Shown: positions 44,866-54,224 of the stretch, in pieces
How positions within the stretch are numbered: the stretch's first letter is position 1
Layout: every line of letters starts with the position of its first letter
NCBI RefSeq assembly: GCF_003047105.1
Contig: NZ_CP028475.1
Span: 1,302,001-1,366,000 of the forward strand
Direction of reading: 5' to 3'
DNA: 64,000 bases
From: Celeribacter baekdonensis
Lineage (GTDB): Bacteria; Pseudomonadota; Alphaproteobacteria; Rhodobacterales; Rhodobacteraceae
Position numbers and translations under genes: made by a program
The notes under the pieces: model-generated
What the model saw: only the letters and a program-made list of their open reading frames with translations
Database searches by the model: none
What the model was told of the DNA's origin: nothing

Positions 44866-46731
44866 ATGGCGCACGGCAAAGGCACCGGTAAGCAATCTGG
44901 CACGAAAATGGTGGTTTGGGGGGTTTTAGGCCTTCTGATCATCGGTTTGGGTGGATTTGGCACGGCGAATTTCGGTGGCAGCGTCACCCGTGTGGCCCGT
45001 GTTGGCGATGAAGACATCACCCCCACCGCCTATGCCAATGCGCTGCAAAACCAAATTCGTGCGATTGAAAGTCAGACCGGCCAAGACATCACCGTGCAAC
45101 AGGCGTTGTCCTTTGGTCTGTCGCAACAGGTTCTGAACCAGCTCTTGGATCAGGCCGCGCTTGACAATGAAACCGCGCGCATCGGCATTTCTGTTGGCGA
45201 CGACGCGGTGCGTCGCGACCTCTTGGCGATGGATGCGTTCAAAGGGTTTGATGGCAAATTCAACACCGACACCTACAAAGAGATGCTGGCGCGCAACAAT
45301 CTTGATGGCAAAACCTTTGAGGCGGGCCTGCGTAAAGATTCGGCCCGCGCTATTTTGACCGGCGCTTTGGCCACAGGCATCACCATGCCGCCCTCCTACG
45401 GCCAAGTCGTGGTCGATTGGCTCGGCGAACGGCGCACCATTTCGGTCGCGACCCTCACGGTTGCCGACCTTGAAACCGGCACACCGATCGCCTCTGATGC
45501 GGACATCCAAGCGTGGTATGACGCCCACCCGGACGCCTATACCGCGCCCGAGGCCCGCAAAGTGACCTATGCGTGGTTGACGCCTGCGATGTTGACCGAT
45601 GAGGTTGAGCTGGATGAAACCGCCCTGCGCAAACTCTATAACGACAACATTGCCTCTTATGTTCAACCCGAACGCCGCCTTGTCGAGCGTCTGGTGTTTG
45701 GCTCGCAAGAGGACGCCCAAGCGGCGGCTGATCGCATTGCATCCGGCGAAACCGCATTCGAGGACGAAGTCGCTGCGCGTGGCCTTGATTTGATTGACGT
45801 CGATATGGGCGATGTTTCCGCCGATGATCTGTCCTCTGCCGCCGCCACCGCCGTGTTTGCCCTTGAGGGCACGGGCGTTGCCGGTCCGGTGATGTCCGAT
45901 CTGGGCCCGGCGCTGTACCGGGTCAACGGCACATTGGCCGGGACCGAGGTTTCCTTTGAAGAGGCCCGCGATGATTTGGCCGTGGAAATGGCCGCCGACG
46001 CGGCGGCGCGCCTGATTGCCGATCAAATCGAAGCCTTTGACAATGATCTGGCCGAGGGCATGACGCTTGAAGATTTGGCCGAGGCCACGCAGATGGAACT
46101 GGGCACGATGGATTGGACACCCGAAAGCGAAGGCGGGATTGCCGCCTATACCGCGTTCAAAGACGCCGTTGCGGCCCTCAGCCTCGACGACTACCCGGCG
46201 ATCATGGAACTGGGTGATGGTGGCGTGTTTGCCATGCGTCTGGACGCGATTGTGCCCTCTGCTGTGCGTCCTCTGGATGAGGTTCGCGACCAAGTCTCTG
46301 CCGACTGGGAGCGCGATGCCATCGCAACGCTTTTGACCACCCGCGCCGAAGCGCTTGAAACCGATGTGGCGGCGGGCACGCCAATCACCGAACTGGGTCT
46401 GGAAGCCGAAAGCTTTGAAGCGATCACCCGTCAGGGCAACATCGCCTCGATGCCTGCGGGCTTTATCGACGCCGTGTTTGCCCCCGGTCTGACGCTTGGC
46501 GGCACCACCTTGATCCCCGGCCAAGGCCGCGTGGTCATTGCCAAAATCGACAAGGTCGATGCCCCCGCCAAGACCGACGAAAACAGCGCCATTGCCGATG
46601 GCTACATCACCTCTGCCGCTCAAGGCGCGGCCCAAGACGTGATTGCCGCCTTCTCCAATGCGCTGCGCCTGCGCGACGGCGTGACCGTCAATGAACCCGC
46701 CCTGACCGCAGTGCACAGCCAAATCCAATAA
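44866..46731 (+). CDS. ppiD: SurA_N/PpiD-like peptidyl-prolyl isomerase
   Basis: A 621-residue membrane-anchored periplasmic chaperone. One N-terminal transmembrane segment (VVWGVLGLLIIGLGGFG, about 16-32) is followed by the SurA-N-like helical domain (ALSFGLSQQVLNQLLDQAAL) and a parvulin-like region (LVERLVFGSQEDAQAAADRI, with FEDEVAARGLDLIDVDMGD). The large C-terminal part is acidic and Ala-rich. It helps fold exported proteins near the translocon. It precedes trpE by 52 bp on the same strand, a pairing seen in Rhodobacterales. Long antisense frames over it are shadows. Confidence 0.88.
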   Translation: MAHGKGTGKQSGTKMVVWGVLGLLIIGLGGFGTANFGGSVTRVARVGDEDITPTAYANALQNQIRAIESQTGQDITVQQALSFGLSQQVLNQLLDQAALDNETARIGISVGDDAVRRDLLAMDAFKGFDGKFNTDTYKEMLARNNLDGKTFEAGLRKDSARAILTGALATGITMPPSYGQVVVDWLGERRTISVATLTVADLETGTPIASDADIQAWYDAHPDAYTAPEARKVTYAWLTPAMLTDEVELDETALRKLYNDNIASYVQPERRLVERLVFGSQEDAQAAADRIASGETAFEDEVAARGLDLIDVDMGDVSADDLSSAAATAVFALEGTGVAGPVMSDLGPALYRVNGTLAGTEVSFEEARDDLAVEMAADAAARLIADQIEAFDNDLAEGMTLEDLAEATQMELGTMDWTPESEGGIAAYTAFKDAVAALSLDDYPAIMELGDGGVFAMRLDAIVPSAVRPLDEVRDQVSADWERDAIATLLTTRAEALETDVAAGTPITELGLEAESFEAITRQGNIASMPAGFIDAVFAPGLTLGGTTLIPGQGRVVIAKIDKVDAPAKTDENSAIADGYITSAAQGAAQDVIAAFSNALRLRDGVTVNEPALTAVHSQIQ

Positions 46732-46783
46732 GCGCCGTTGCCATCCTACAACGGCGGGCAGACAGACGAGAAAGACGACAGAC

Positions 46784-48298
46784 ATGGCCACGCTTATCCC
46801 CGCCTTCTCCACCTTCGAGGCCGCTTTTGACGCTGGGCTCAATCAGGTGGTGTACGCCAAAGTGGCCGCCGATCTCGACACGCCCGTGTCAATCATGCTC
46901 AAACTCGCGGGCGCGCGCACCGACAGTTTCATCCTTGAATCGGTCACCGGCGGCGAGGTGCGCGGGCGCTATTCCATCATCGGCCTGAAACCCGATCTGA
47001 TCTGGAAATGCGATGGCACGACAGCCGCGCTCAACCGCAATGCGCGCTTTGACCCGGACAGCTACACCCCCTCGGATCTCGATCCTTTGGCCTCGCTGCG
47101 GGCGCTGATCGCGGAGAGCAAAATCGACCTGCCAGCCGAGCTTCCGGCCTCGGCTTCGGGTCTTTTCGGTTATCTCGGCTATGACATGATCCGTCTGGTC
47201 GAACATCTGCCCAATGTGAACCCTGACCCGATCGGCCTGCCTGATGCGGTGTTGATGCGCCCTTCGGTTGTGGCCGTGTTGGACGGGGTCAAAGGCGAGG
47301 TCACCGTGGTGTCGCCGGCGTGGGTCGGCTCAGGCCAATCCGCCAAAGCCGCCTATGCGCAGGCCGCCGAACGGGTGATGGACGCGCTGCGCGATCTCGA
47401 ACGCGCGCCCTCTGAGACCAGCCACGATCTGGGCGAGAGCTTCGTCTCCCCCGCGCCACAGTCGAATTTTACCCACGAGGGCTACAAACAAGCCGTTGAA
47501 AAGGCGAAAGAGTACATCACCGCGGGCGATATTTTCCAAGTCGTTCCCGCACAGCGCTGGACCCAAGAGTTTCCGCTGCCGCCCTTCTCGCTTTACCGGT
47601 CGTTGCGCCGCACCAACCCCTCGCCGTTTATGTTCTTTTTCAACTTTGGCGGCTTTCAAATCATCGGTGCGTCGCCCGAAATTTTGGTCCGCGTCTTTGA
47701 AGGCGAAGTGACCATCCGTCCGATCGCAGGCACCCGTAAACGCGGCGCAACCCCGGAAGAAGACAAGGCGCTGGAACTGGATTTGCTCTCCGATCAAAAG
47801 GAGCTGGCCGAACATTTAATGCTGTTGGATTTGGGCCGCAATGACACTGGCAAAGTGTCGAAAATCGGCACGGTGCGCCCGACCGAAGAATTCATCATTG
47901 AACGCTATTCCCACGTCATGCACATCGTTTCCAATGTCGTGGGCGAGCTGCGCGAGGACGAAGACGCGCTCTCTGCCCTCTTGGCGGGCCTGCCCGCAGG
48001 CACCGTGTCCGGCGCGCCAAAAGTGCGTGCGATGGAAATCATCGACGAGTTGGAGCCCGAAAAACGCGGCGTCTATGGCGGCGGCGTGGGGTATTTCTCC
48101 GCAGGCGGCGACATGGACATGTGCATCGCGCTGCGCACAGCCGTTTTGAAGGACGAAAAACTTTACATCCAAGCGGGCGGCGGCGTGGTCTATGATTCAG
48201 ACCCCGAGGGCGAGTATCAAGAAACCGTCAACAAATCCAACGCCCTGCGCAAAGCGGCCGAGGATGCCGGGATGTTCACAAGCTCCGGCAATCGCTGA
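46784..48298 (+). CDS. trpE: anthranilate synthase component I
   Basis: A 504-residue chorismate-using enzyme making anthranilate, the first step of tryptophan synthesis, with a TrpG partner elsewhere. Motifs: ARTDSFILESVTGGEVRGRY (Trp feedback region), PIAGTRKRGATPEEDKALE, LLDLGRNDTGKV, and AGLPAGTVSGAPKVRAMEII. It ends in a complete C-terminal chorismate-binding domain. Length is normal. Followed by a hairpin shared with the convergent Lrp-type gene. Confidence 0.97.
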   Translation: MATLIPAFSTFEAAFDAGLNQVVYAKVAADLDTPVSIMLKLAGARTDSFILESVTGGEVRGRYSIIGLKPDLIWKCDGTTAALNRNARFDPDSYTPSDLDPLASLRALIAESKIDLPAELPASASGLFGYLGYDMIRLVEHLPNVNPDPIGLPDAVLMRPSVVAVLDGVKGEVTVVSPAWVGSGQSAKAAYAQAAERVMDALRDLERAPSETSHDLGESFVSPAPQSNFTHEGYKQAVEKAKEYITAGDIFQVVPAQRWTQEFPLPPFSLYRSLRRTNPSPFMFFFNFGGFQIIGASPEILVRVFEGEVTIRPIAGTRKRGATPEEDKALELDLLSDQKELAEHLMLLDLGRNDTGKVSKIGTVRPTEEFIIERYSHVMHIVSNVVGELREDEDALSALLAGLPAGTVSGAPKVRAMEIIDELEPEKRGVYGGGVGYFSAGGDMDMCIALRTAVLKDEKLYIQAGGGVVYDSDPEGEYQETVNKSNALRKAAEDAGMFTSSGNR

Positions 48299-48331
48299 AC
48301 CTCGTGAGCGTGATCTTCTTGACCGTGATCT

Positions 48332-48363
48332 AAATACTCAAACGGCACCGCGTCTGAGTATTT
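48332..48363. terminator. bidirectional hairpin between trpE and lrp-type gene
   Basis: AAATACTCA ... TGAGTATTT, exact 9-bp arms with A/T ends that give U-rich tails in both directions. Serves convergent genes. Confidence 0.65.
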
Positions 48364-48378
48364 GTCACTGCAATGAAA

Positions 48379-48840
48379 CTAGAGCGGCAGTTCGGTCGTC
48401 GATTTGATCTCTTCCATAGATAAGAGCGCCGTGACGTTATAGATCGAGACCTCTTGGATCAGGGCTTGGTAAAACTCATCATAGGCCTTGGCGTTTTTGA
48501 CCCGGACTTTGAGGATATAATCAATCTCCCCTGCCAAACGATGCGCCTCCAAGACCTCGGGGCGGCGTTTGAGCACCTGTAAAAACGTCTCCTGCCACCC
48601 GGCTTCGTGGGCGTTGGTTTTGACCAAAACAAAGAAACAGGCCTCGAGTCCAAGGCTCTCAGGGTCGAGGATCACGGTTTGCTGGCCAATCACGCCACCT
48701 TCGCGCATTTTGCGAATGCGATTCCACACCGGCGTCTTGGATGAGCCGACTTTTCGGGCAATTTCGTCCAAAGATTGGCTGGCATCCTGTTGCAGTTCGC
48801 TCAGGATTTTCCGATCCATCGCGTCGAGTTGGACTGGCAT
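48379..48840 (-). CDS. Lrp/AsnC-family transcriptional regulator (likely sulfur/cysteine regulator)
   Basis: A 153-residue Lrp-type protein. The start is ATG 48840 (MPVQLDAMDRKIL); longer upstream frames are leader sequence. The winged helix-turn-helix contains LSELQQDASQSLDEIARKVG and KTPVWNRIRKMREGG; the RAM domain follows with HRLAGEIDYILKVRVKNAKA. It is divergent from the DUF2849-cysI-cysH cluster, and the spacer holds a 17-bp palindrome. Local control of assimilatory sulfite reduction and cysteine synthesis is therefore likely; the effector is unknown. Confidence 0.9.
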   Translation of the reverse strand: MPVQLDAMDRKILSELQQDASQSLDEIARKVGSSKTPVWNRIRKMREGGVIGQQTVILDPESLGLEACFFVLVKTNAHEAGWQETFLQVLKRRPEVLEAHRLAGEIDYILKVRVKNAKAYDEFYQALIQEVSIYNVTALLSMEEIKSTTELPL

Positions 48841-48931
48841 TTCGGTTTTCCTCTTGATCTTGGAATGAAGACCCGGCGCGGGTCTCATATTGGAACAAAC
48901 ATCCTTATTGACGCCGCACCATAGCATAAAC

Positions 48932-48948
48932 TTAGGACAATGTTCTAA
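48932..48948. promoter_or_regulatory. palindrome in the lrp-cysI intergenic region
   Basis: TTAGGACAATGTTCTAA: arms TTAGnACA / TGTnCTAA around a central A, midway between the divergent Lrp-type gene and DUF2849. Size and symmetry fit an Lrp/AsnC operator. Confidence 0.55.
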
Positions 48949-49013
48949 ATATAGAGACAGAAATCGCAAGTCGAAACCAATGCCCTCGCCAACCGTCTCG
49001 CAAGGAATGTCCC

Positions 49014-49325
49014 ATGTCGCGCCCTTTTACGCCCAAAGTCATCACGGCCAACGCCCTTTTGGAAGGGGATGTGATTTACCGCTCTGCGAGTGGGGATTGG
49101 GTGCGCGCGCTCGCGCAGGCCGCGTTGATTTTTGACGCCGTGCGCGCAGATGAGATGCTGGCCGAGGCGCAAAAGGACGGGATGGCCGTGGGTGCCTATT
49201 TGACGGATGCCGCGGAGGGCGAACATGGCCCGGAGCCAACCCATTTTCGCGAAGAGTTCCGCCGCACAGGCCCCTCGAATTACCCCCACGGCAAACAAGA
49301 AACAGGAGCACGGGCAAATGTATAA
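49014..49325 (+). CDS. DUF2849 protein
   Basis: A 103-residue protein of the DUF2849 family (VITANALLEGDVIYRSASGD, ALIFDAVRADEMLAEAQKDG), the usual first gene of alphaproteobacterial assimilatory sulfite-reductase operons. Function is unknown; association points to siroheme/sulfite reductase work. Its 3' end overlaps cysI by 8 bp. Confidence 0.92.
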   Translation: MSRPFTPKVITANALLEGDVIYRSASGDWVRALAQAALIFDAVRADEMLAEAQKDGMAVGAYLTDAAEGEHGPEPTHFREEFRRTGPSNYPHGKQETGARANV

Positions 49326-50988
49326 GTACAACGATTTCGACGAAAGCTTTGTGCGCAACCGTGTGGAACAATTCTCCGCGCAGGTCGCCCGCCGCATCGA
49401 CGGCAGCCTCTCCGAGGAGGAATTCCGTCCGCTGCGCTTGATGAACGGGCTCTATCTGCAACTTCACGCCTATATGCTGCGCGTGGCGATCCCATACGGG
49501 ACGCTGAACCCCGATCAAATGGATCAACTGGCGCATATCGCGGAAAAATATGATCGCGGGTATGGCCATTTCACCACCCGTCAAAACATCCAATACAACT
49601 GGCCAAAATTGCCGGATGTGCCTGCGATTCTCTCGGATCTCGCGGATGTTGAAATGCATGCGATCCAGACCTCGGGCAACACCATTCGCAATGTCACCGC
49701 CGACCATTTTGCGGGTGCTTCCGCCGATGAGGTTGCCGATCCGCGCCCTGTGGCGGAACTCATTCGCCAATGGTCGACCGATCACCCGGAATTCCAGTTC
49801 TTGCCGCGTAAATTCAAAGTCGCCGTGACAGGCGCGGCGGCAGATCGCGCCGTGGTGCGCGCACATGACATCGGTCTCGTGCTCAAACGTCAAGATGGCG
49901 TATTGGGGGCGGAGATCATCGTCGGTGGCGGGCTTGGCCGCACGCCGATGGTCGGCAAGACCTTGAAAGAGTTTGTCACCTTTGACGATCTCCTGCCCTA
50001 TTTGGAGGCCACGGTCTCTGTTTGGAACCTCTTGGGGCGGCGCGACAACAAATACAAAGCCCGGATCAAAATCACCGTTCATGAACACGGGATTGACGAC
50101 ATCCGCGCCCGTGTGGAAGAGCGGTTTGCCGCGATCAAACCGACATTTGGCGGGATCGACATGGAGATGCTGCGCGAGATTGAGGGGCATTTTGTGCCGC
50201 CAATGTTTGCCGACAAACCGATTGAGGCCTACACCCGTGCCTATGAGGCCGACCCGGTGTTTCGCGCTTGGGCCGACACCAATTTGGCGGCGCATAAGGC
50301 CGAGGGCTATGCCATTGTCACCGTCTCACTGAAAAAACCGGGCCAAACGCCAGGCGATGCAACGGCGGATCAGATGCGCGCCTTGGCGCAAATCGCGCGG
50401 GATTACGCCCATGACGAACTGCGCATTTCGCATGAGCAAAACGTCATCCTACCGCATGTGCATAAATCCAACCTGCCGGCGCTGCACGCCGCGCTCAAGG
50501 CGTTTGATCTGGCCACGGCCAACGTGGGTCTGGTGAGCGACATCATCGCCTGCCCCGGCATGGATTATTGCGCGCTGGCCACAGCGCGCGCGATCCCGGT
50601 GGCCCAAGGCATTGCCACCCGGTTTGAAGAGCTGAAACTCGAACATGACATCGGTGCGCTCAAAATCAAAATCTCCGGCTGCATCAACGCCTGTGGCCAC
50701 CACCACGTTGGCCATATCGGCATCCTGGGTTTGGACCGCGCAGGCGTTGAGAATTATCAGATCACACTGGGCGGGGACGGCACCGAAGACATGGTGATCG
50801 GGGATCGCACGGGTCCGGGCTTTGCCTATGACGAGATTGTGCCCGCGATTGAGCGTATCTTGTTGAGCTATCTCGATCTGCGTGATGGGCCTGAGGAAAC
50901 CTTCCTTGCCGCCTACCGTCGCTTGGGGCTGGCCCCGTTCAAAGCGGCGCTCTATCCGGCCAAAGAGGAAAAAGCCAATGCCGCATGA
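49318..50988 (+). CDS. cysI: assimilatory sulfite (or nitrite) reductase hemoprotein
   Basis: A 556-residue siroheme and 4Fe-4S reductase from ATG 49318, overlapping DUF2849; upstream in-frame codons belong to that gene. The N-terminus YKYNDFDESFVRNRVEQFS is typical of this short alphaproteobacterial CysI. Cluster and siroheme Cys lie in CPGMDYCALATARA (about 411) and GCINACGHHHVGHIGILG (about 453). It reduces sulfite to sulfide, probably with ferredoxin supplied by the Fpr gene downstream. Operon partners cysH and DUF934 support sulfite as substrate. Confidence 0.94.
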   Translation: MYKYNDFDESFVRNRVEQFSAQVARRIDGSLSEEEFRPLRLMNGLYLQLHAYMLRVAIPYGTLNPDQMDQLAHIAEKYDRGYGHFTTRQNIQYNWPKLPDVPAILSDLADVEMHAIQTSGNTIRNVTADHFAGASADEVADPRPVAELIRQWSTDHPEFQFLPRKFKVAVTGAAADRAVVRAHDIGLVLKRQDGVLGAEIIVGGGLGRTPMVGKTLKEFVTFDDLLPYLEATVSVWNLLGRRDNKYKARIKITVHEHGIDDIRARVEERFAAIKPTFGGIDMEMLREIEGHFVPPMFADKPIEAYTRAYEADPVFRAWADTNLAAHKAEGYAIVTVSLKKPGQTPGDATADQMRALAQIARDYAHDELRISHEQNVILPHVHKSNLPALHAALKAFDLATANVGLVSDIIACPGMDYCALATARAIPVAQGIATRFEELKLEHDIGALKIKISGCINACGHHHVGHIGILGLDRAGVENYQITLGGDGTEDMVIGDRTGPGFAYDEIVPAIERILLSYLDLRDGPEETFLAAYRRLGLAPFKAALYPAKEEKANAA

Positions 50989-51745
50989 GGCCACGCTTTT
51001 GAAACAGGAATTCGGCACGGTGGACACCCGTGTCGACCGCCTGAACGCGCGCTACAAACACCATTCGGCGACGTCGGTGTTGGAACTGGCTTTGCGAGAC
51101 CGTGAGCTTGGGCGGATCGCGCTTGTGTCCTCTTTTGGCGCGGAATCCGTGGTGTTGTTGCATATGATTTCGGTGATGAAACCGGACACGCCGGTGGTGT
51201 TCATCGACACGGAAATGTTGTTTCAGGAAACCATCGACTATCAGCTCGACCTGATCGACCGGCTCGATCTGCGCGATGTGCGGCGCATTCGTCCCTCGCG
51301 GGCCAAATTGGACGCCCATGATCCCGAAGGCATCCTGCATCAAAGCAACAAAGATGCTTGCTGTGACCTGCGTAAAACCCAACCGCTGCAAGACGCGCTG
51401 GGGGGCTTTGACGCGTGGATCACCGGGCGCAAACGGTTTCAGGGGGCCACCCGCGCCAGTCTCGATTTCTTTGAAAACGAGTTGGACACGCGGATCAAAA
51501 TCAATCCTCTGGCCTATTGGGCGCCAAGCGATTTGCAGGATTACATGATCAACAACCGCCTGCCGCGTCACCCCTTGGTGGCAAAAGGCTATCCCTCGAT
51601 CGGCTGTGCCCCCTGCACATCGCCGGTCAAAGAGGGCGAAGATCCGCGCGCTGGACGTTGGCGCGATGAAGAGAAAACAGAATGCGGGATACATTTCGTG
51701 GACGGAAAATTCGTGCGCGGCCCCCTCAAAGGAGATGCAGCATGA
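50978..51745 (+). CDS. cysH: APS/PAPS reductase
   Basis: A 255-residue CysH. The nucleotide-binding part has ALVSSFGAESVVLLHMISV; the Cys pairs in DACCDLRK (about 127) and GCAPCTSPV (about 209) are those of the 4Fe-4S cluster type, indicating APS preference. The catalytic Cys is in EKTECGIHF near the C-terminus. It makes sulfite for CysI. ATG 50978 overlaps the cysI stop by 11 bp. Confidence 0.95.
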   Translation: MPHEATLLKQEFGTVDTRVDRLNARYKHHSATSVLELALRDRELGRIALVSSFGAESVVLLHMISVMKPDTPVVFIDTEMLFQETIDYQLDLIDRLDLRDVRRIRPSRAKLDAHDPEGILHQSNKDACCDLRKTQPLQDALGGFDAWITGRKRFQGATRASLDFFENELDTRIKINPLAYWAPSDLQDYMINNRLPRHPLVAKGYPSIGCAPCTSPVKEGEDPRAGRWRDEEKTECGIHFVDGKFVRGPLKGDAA

Positions 51746-52116
51746 CGCAACTCGTCCAAGACGGCGGCTTTGTCGCCGAAGATTTCACCGGGGACTGGCT
51801 TGATCTGGCCTCTGACACAACACCCGAAACCCTCGCGCAATATGCCGGTGCCGACGCAATCCGCATTGCTTTCCCGAGCTTTTCTGACGGGCGCGGCTTT
51901 ACACTGGCGCGGCTTTTGCGGCTCAAAGGCTTCACCGGACGGTTGCGCGCGGCGGGCCATGTGATTGCCGATCAATACGCTATGGCGCGGCGGGCGGGCT
52001 TTGATGAGGTGGAGATTGCCGATGATCTGGCCGCCCGCCAAGACGAGGCGCAATGGTTGGCCCGCGCCGATTGGCAGGCGGGCGATTACCAGTCGCGCTT
52101 GCGTGGCCGGGCGTAA
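51742..52116 (+). CDS. DUF934 protein of the cys operon
   Basis: A 124-residue DUF934 protein with IRIAFPSFSDGRGFTLARLL and GFTGRLRAAGHVIADQYAMA and FDEVEIADD, typical of a small protein that accompanies CysI and CysH. Its activity is unknown. It overlaps the cysH stop (ATGA) and is the last tightly coupled gene; fpr follows 92 bp later. Confidence 0.92.
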   Translation: MTQLVQDGGFVAEDFTGDWLDLASDTTPETLAQYAGADAIRIAFPSFSDGRGFTLARLLRLKGFTGRLRAAGHVIADQYAMARRAGFDEVEIADDLAARQDEAQWLARADWQAGDYQSRLRGRA

Positions 52117-52208
52117 AGGGCCAAAAGGGGGCTGAGGTTCGCCCCGTTCATCTGATGTGGATCAAAGAGACATCCACCATATTCGTTAAGACGGTGCGAG
52201 AGACAGAC

Positions 52209-53087
52209 ATGACCGAGCAAATGCAAGTGGCAGACACCCCAGTGACAGACACATCCGCGACCCAAACAGCAACCGACGTAAAAGCGAAAGCCGTTCCCAC
52301 CCTGCCCGACGCCGCCAAGGTGACCGAGGTCAAACATTGGAACGACCGCCTGTTCTCCTTTAAGGTTGAGCGACCGCAAACGCTGCGGTTCCGGTCCGGC
52401 GAATTCGTGATGATCGGGCTGATGAACGACCCAGACCCGAAGACCGGCAAACAAAAACCGCTGCTGCGCGCTTATTCCATCGCCTCTCCCTCTTGGGATG
52501 AGGAATTGGAATTCTATTCGATCAAGGTGCAAGACGGCCCGCTGACGTCGCGGCTTCAACATATCGAACCGGGGGATGAGATCATCCTGCGCCCAAAACC
52601 CGTGGGCACCCTCGTCGTGGACGCGCTTTTGCCGGGAAAACGGCTATGGATGTTTGCCACAGGCACCGGGATTGCACCGTTTGCGTCGCTGATGCGCGAA
52701 CCGGAAGTCTATGAAAAGTTTGAAGAAGTCATCTTGATGCACACCTGTCGTGAGGTGTCTGAGTTGGAATATGGTCGGCAACTGGTCGCGCATATCAAAT
52801 CCGACGAAATCCTCTCCGAAATCGAGGACGGCAAGCTGCGGTATTACCCGACGACGACCCGCGAAGAGTTCCATCACATGGGCCGCGTCACCGACAATCT
52901 GGCCTCTGGCAAAGTGTTCGAAGACCTCGGCATCCCGCCGCTGTGCCCGGAAAATGACCGTGGCATGGTCTGTGGCAATCTGGCGTTTAACAAAGACATC
53001 ATGAAAATCCTTGATGGCTTTGGCCTGCGCGAAGGGGCCAATTCCGAACCGAAAGAATATGTGGTCGAAAAGGCTTTTGTCGACTGA
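52209..53087 (+). CDS. fpr: ferredoxin--NADP reductase
   Basis: A 292-residue FAD enzyme from ATG 52209 with a low-complexity N-terminus. The FAD part has LRFRSGEFVMIGL and LLRAYSIASPSWDEELEFYS; the NADP part has LWMFATGTGIAPFASLMREP and ILMHTCREVSELEYG. It ends EYVVEKAFVD, the usual Fpr C-terminus in which a terminal aromatic is replaced. It probably supplies electrons to the sulfite reductase through ferredoxin. Confidence 0.95.
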   Translation: MTEQMQVADTPVTDTSATQTATDVKAKAVPTLPDAAKVTEVKHWNDRLFSFKVERPQTLRFRSGEFVMIGLMNDPDPKTGKQKPLLRAYSIASPSWDEELEFYSIKVQDGPLTSRLQHIEPGDEIILRPKPVGTLVVDALLPGKRLWMFATGTGIAPFASLMREPEVYEKFEEVILMHTCREVSELEYGRQLVAHIKSDEILSEIEDGKLRYYPTTTREEFHHMGRVTDNLASGKVFEDLGIPPLCPENDRGMVCGNLAFNKDIMKILDGFGLREGANSEPKEYVVEKAFVD

Positions 53088-53112
53088 TCCACACCAGAGC
53101 GATCCAAATGCG

Positions 53113-53145
53113 AAAGCCCGCCTCAGAGATGAGCGCGGGCTTTTT
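53113..53145 (+). terminator. Rho-independent terminator after fpr
   Basis: AAAGCCCGC ... GCGGGCTTTTT hairpin with a clean T-run. Confidence 0.85.
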
Positions 53146-53173
53146 CATGCGCAGGTGCCCGGTGAGCGGACAT

Positions 53174-53204
53174 AAAAAAACCGCGCAAAGTCTCCCCTGC
53201 GCGG
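53174..53204 (-). terminator. Rho-independent terminator for the Ala-rich lipoprotein gene
   Basis: On the complement: CCGCGCA ... TGCGCGG followed by seven T residues, 25 bp after the stop at 53229. Confidence 0.85.
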
Positions 53205-53228
53205 CCCTGTGATCAGATCACGTCTGGC

Positions 53229-53996
53229 TTACATGCCAAGCAGCGTGCGCGCTTTTTCCAAAATTGCGCCAAGCAATTCCGGGTTGTTTTGCGCCTGAGT
53301 CATCGCCGTGGTGATGGTGGCTTTGGCTGTTGCGTCGAGCGACGATTCGTTGACCAGCGCTTTGGCTTTTTCAAGATCGAAGCCCTCAACGGTCAGCGCC
53401 TCAGGGGTCGCCATGTCATCGGTTGCGGTTTCAACCGCGTCGCCTGCAGCTTCTGCTGTGTCTGCAGCGGCTTCAACCGCATCGGCGGCCGCGTCATTTG
53501 CTGTTTCAACGGCAGCTTCGGCAGTGTCTGCCGCATCAGCAGCGGCGTCAGCGGCTGTCTCAGTACCGCCAGACACCATATCCTTTGCGCCTTCAACGGC
53601 ATCCGCGGCCATGTCTTTGGTCCCTTCCGCAGCTTCGGTCGCCATATCTTTGGCACCTTCTGCGGCTTCAGTCGCCATGTCTTTCGCTTTTTGAGCGGCG
53701 TCCATCGCAGCAGTTGCAGCTTCGGAGGCTGCGTCTGCCGCGCCTTCGCCTGCGGCTTCGGCCGCGTCAGTGGCCGCATCAACGGCCTCGGAGGCCGCGT
53801 CAACAGCCGCATCCGCTGCATCAGTCACCGCTTCGGTGGTTGCATCGGCTGCGTCGGAGGCGGCTTCAGAGACCTGTTCAACAACGGAGCTGGTGCTCTC
53901 GGTTGTGGTTTCAGCGGCTTTTTCTTCTTCTTTGCACGCTGCAAGAGACAGGGCCAAGCCAGTGATCAGCGCGCCGGTTACAAAACGATTGGTCAT
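53229..53996 (-). CDS. Ala/Asp/Glu-rich repetitive lipoprotein
   Basis: A 255-residue protein starting with a lipoprotein signal (lipobox L-A-A-C, Cys21). Residues about 25-205 are a low-complexity helix built from short units such as DAADAA, AKDMATEAAEG and AVDAA, almost only Ala, Asp, Glu, Thr and Met with rare Lys, like apolipoprotein-type or LEA-type helices. The last 50 residues form a different, more ordered domain (ALTVEGFDLEKAKALVNESS, then ILEKARTLLGM). Function unknown; a long periplasmic helix or membrane-surface role is possible. No neighbours share the strand. Confidence 0.85.
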   Translation of the reverse strand: MTNRFVTGALITGLALSLAACKEEEKAAETTTESTSSVVEQVSEAASDAADATTEAVTDAADAAVDAASEAVDAATDAAEAAGEGAADAASEAATAAMDAAQKAKDMATEAAEGAKDMATEAAEGTKDMAADAVEGAKDMVSGGTETAADAAADAADTAEAAVETANDAAADAVEAAADTAEAAGDAVETATDDMATPEALTVEGFDLEKAKALVNESSLDATAKATITTAMTQAQNNPELLGAILEKARTLLGM

Positions 53997-54224
53997 ATAG
54001 TAGTCCTCACCATTGACGGGGAATTATGGTTTCCCGGATAGCTGGCGTATGCCATGACACAGGTACAAAGAAAAGGGGCCAGTTCCCGGGTTTTTCCCCA
54101 TCAACGCCCCATGTCCGCCCCCTGTCGCCTTCTGTGCAAGAAGACGCCGATATTGGGTTGAATATGGCAAGGTTTCGCCTTATTTTCACGCGACATGAAT
54201 TGCAACGACTTATAGGAGCTTACC

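Noticed and set aside
44926..46842. Long minus-strand frame opposite ppiD
   Set aside because: Shadow frame rich in Gly/His/Arg with no family features, while the plus strand carries a clear PpiD-like protein.
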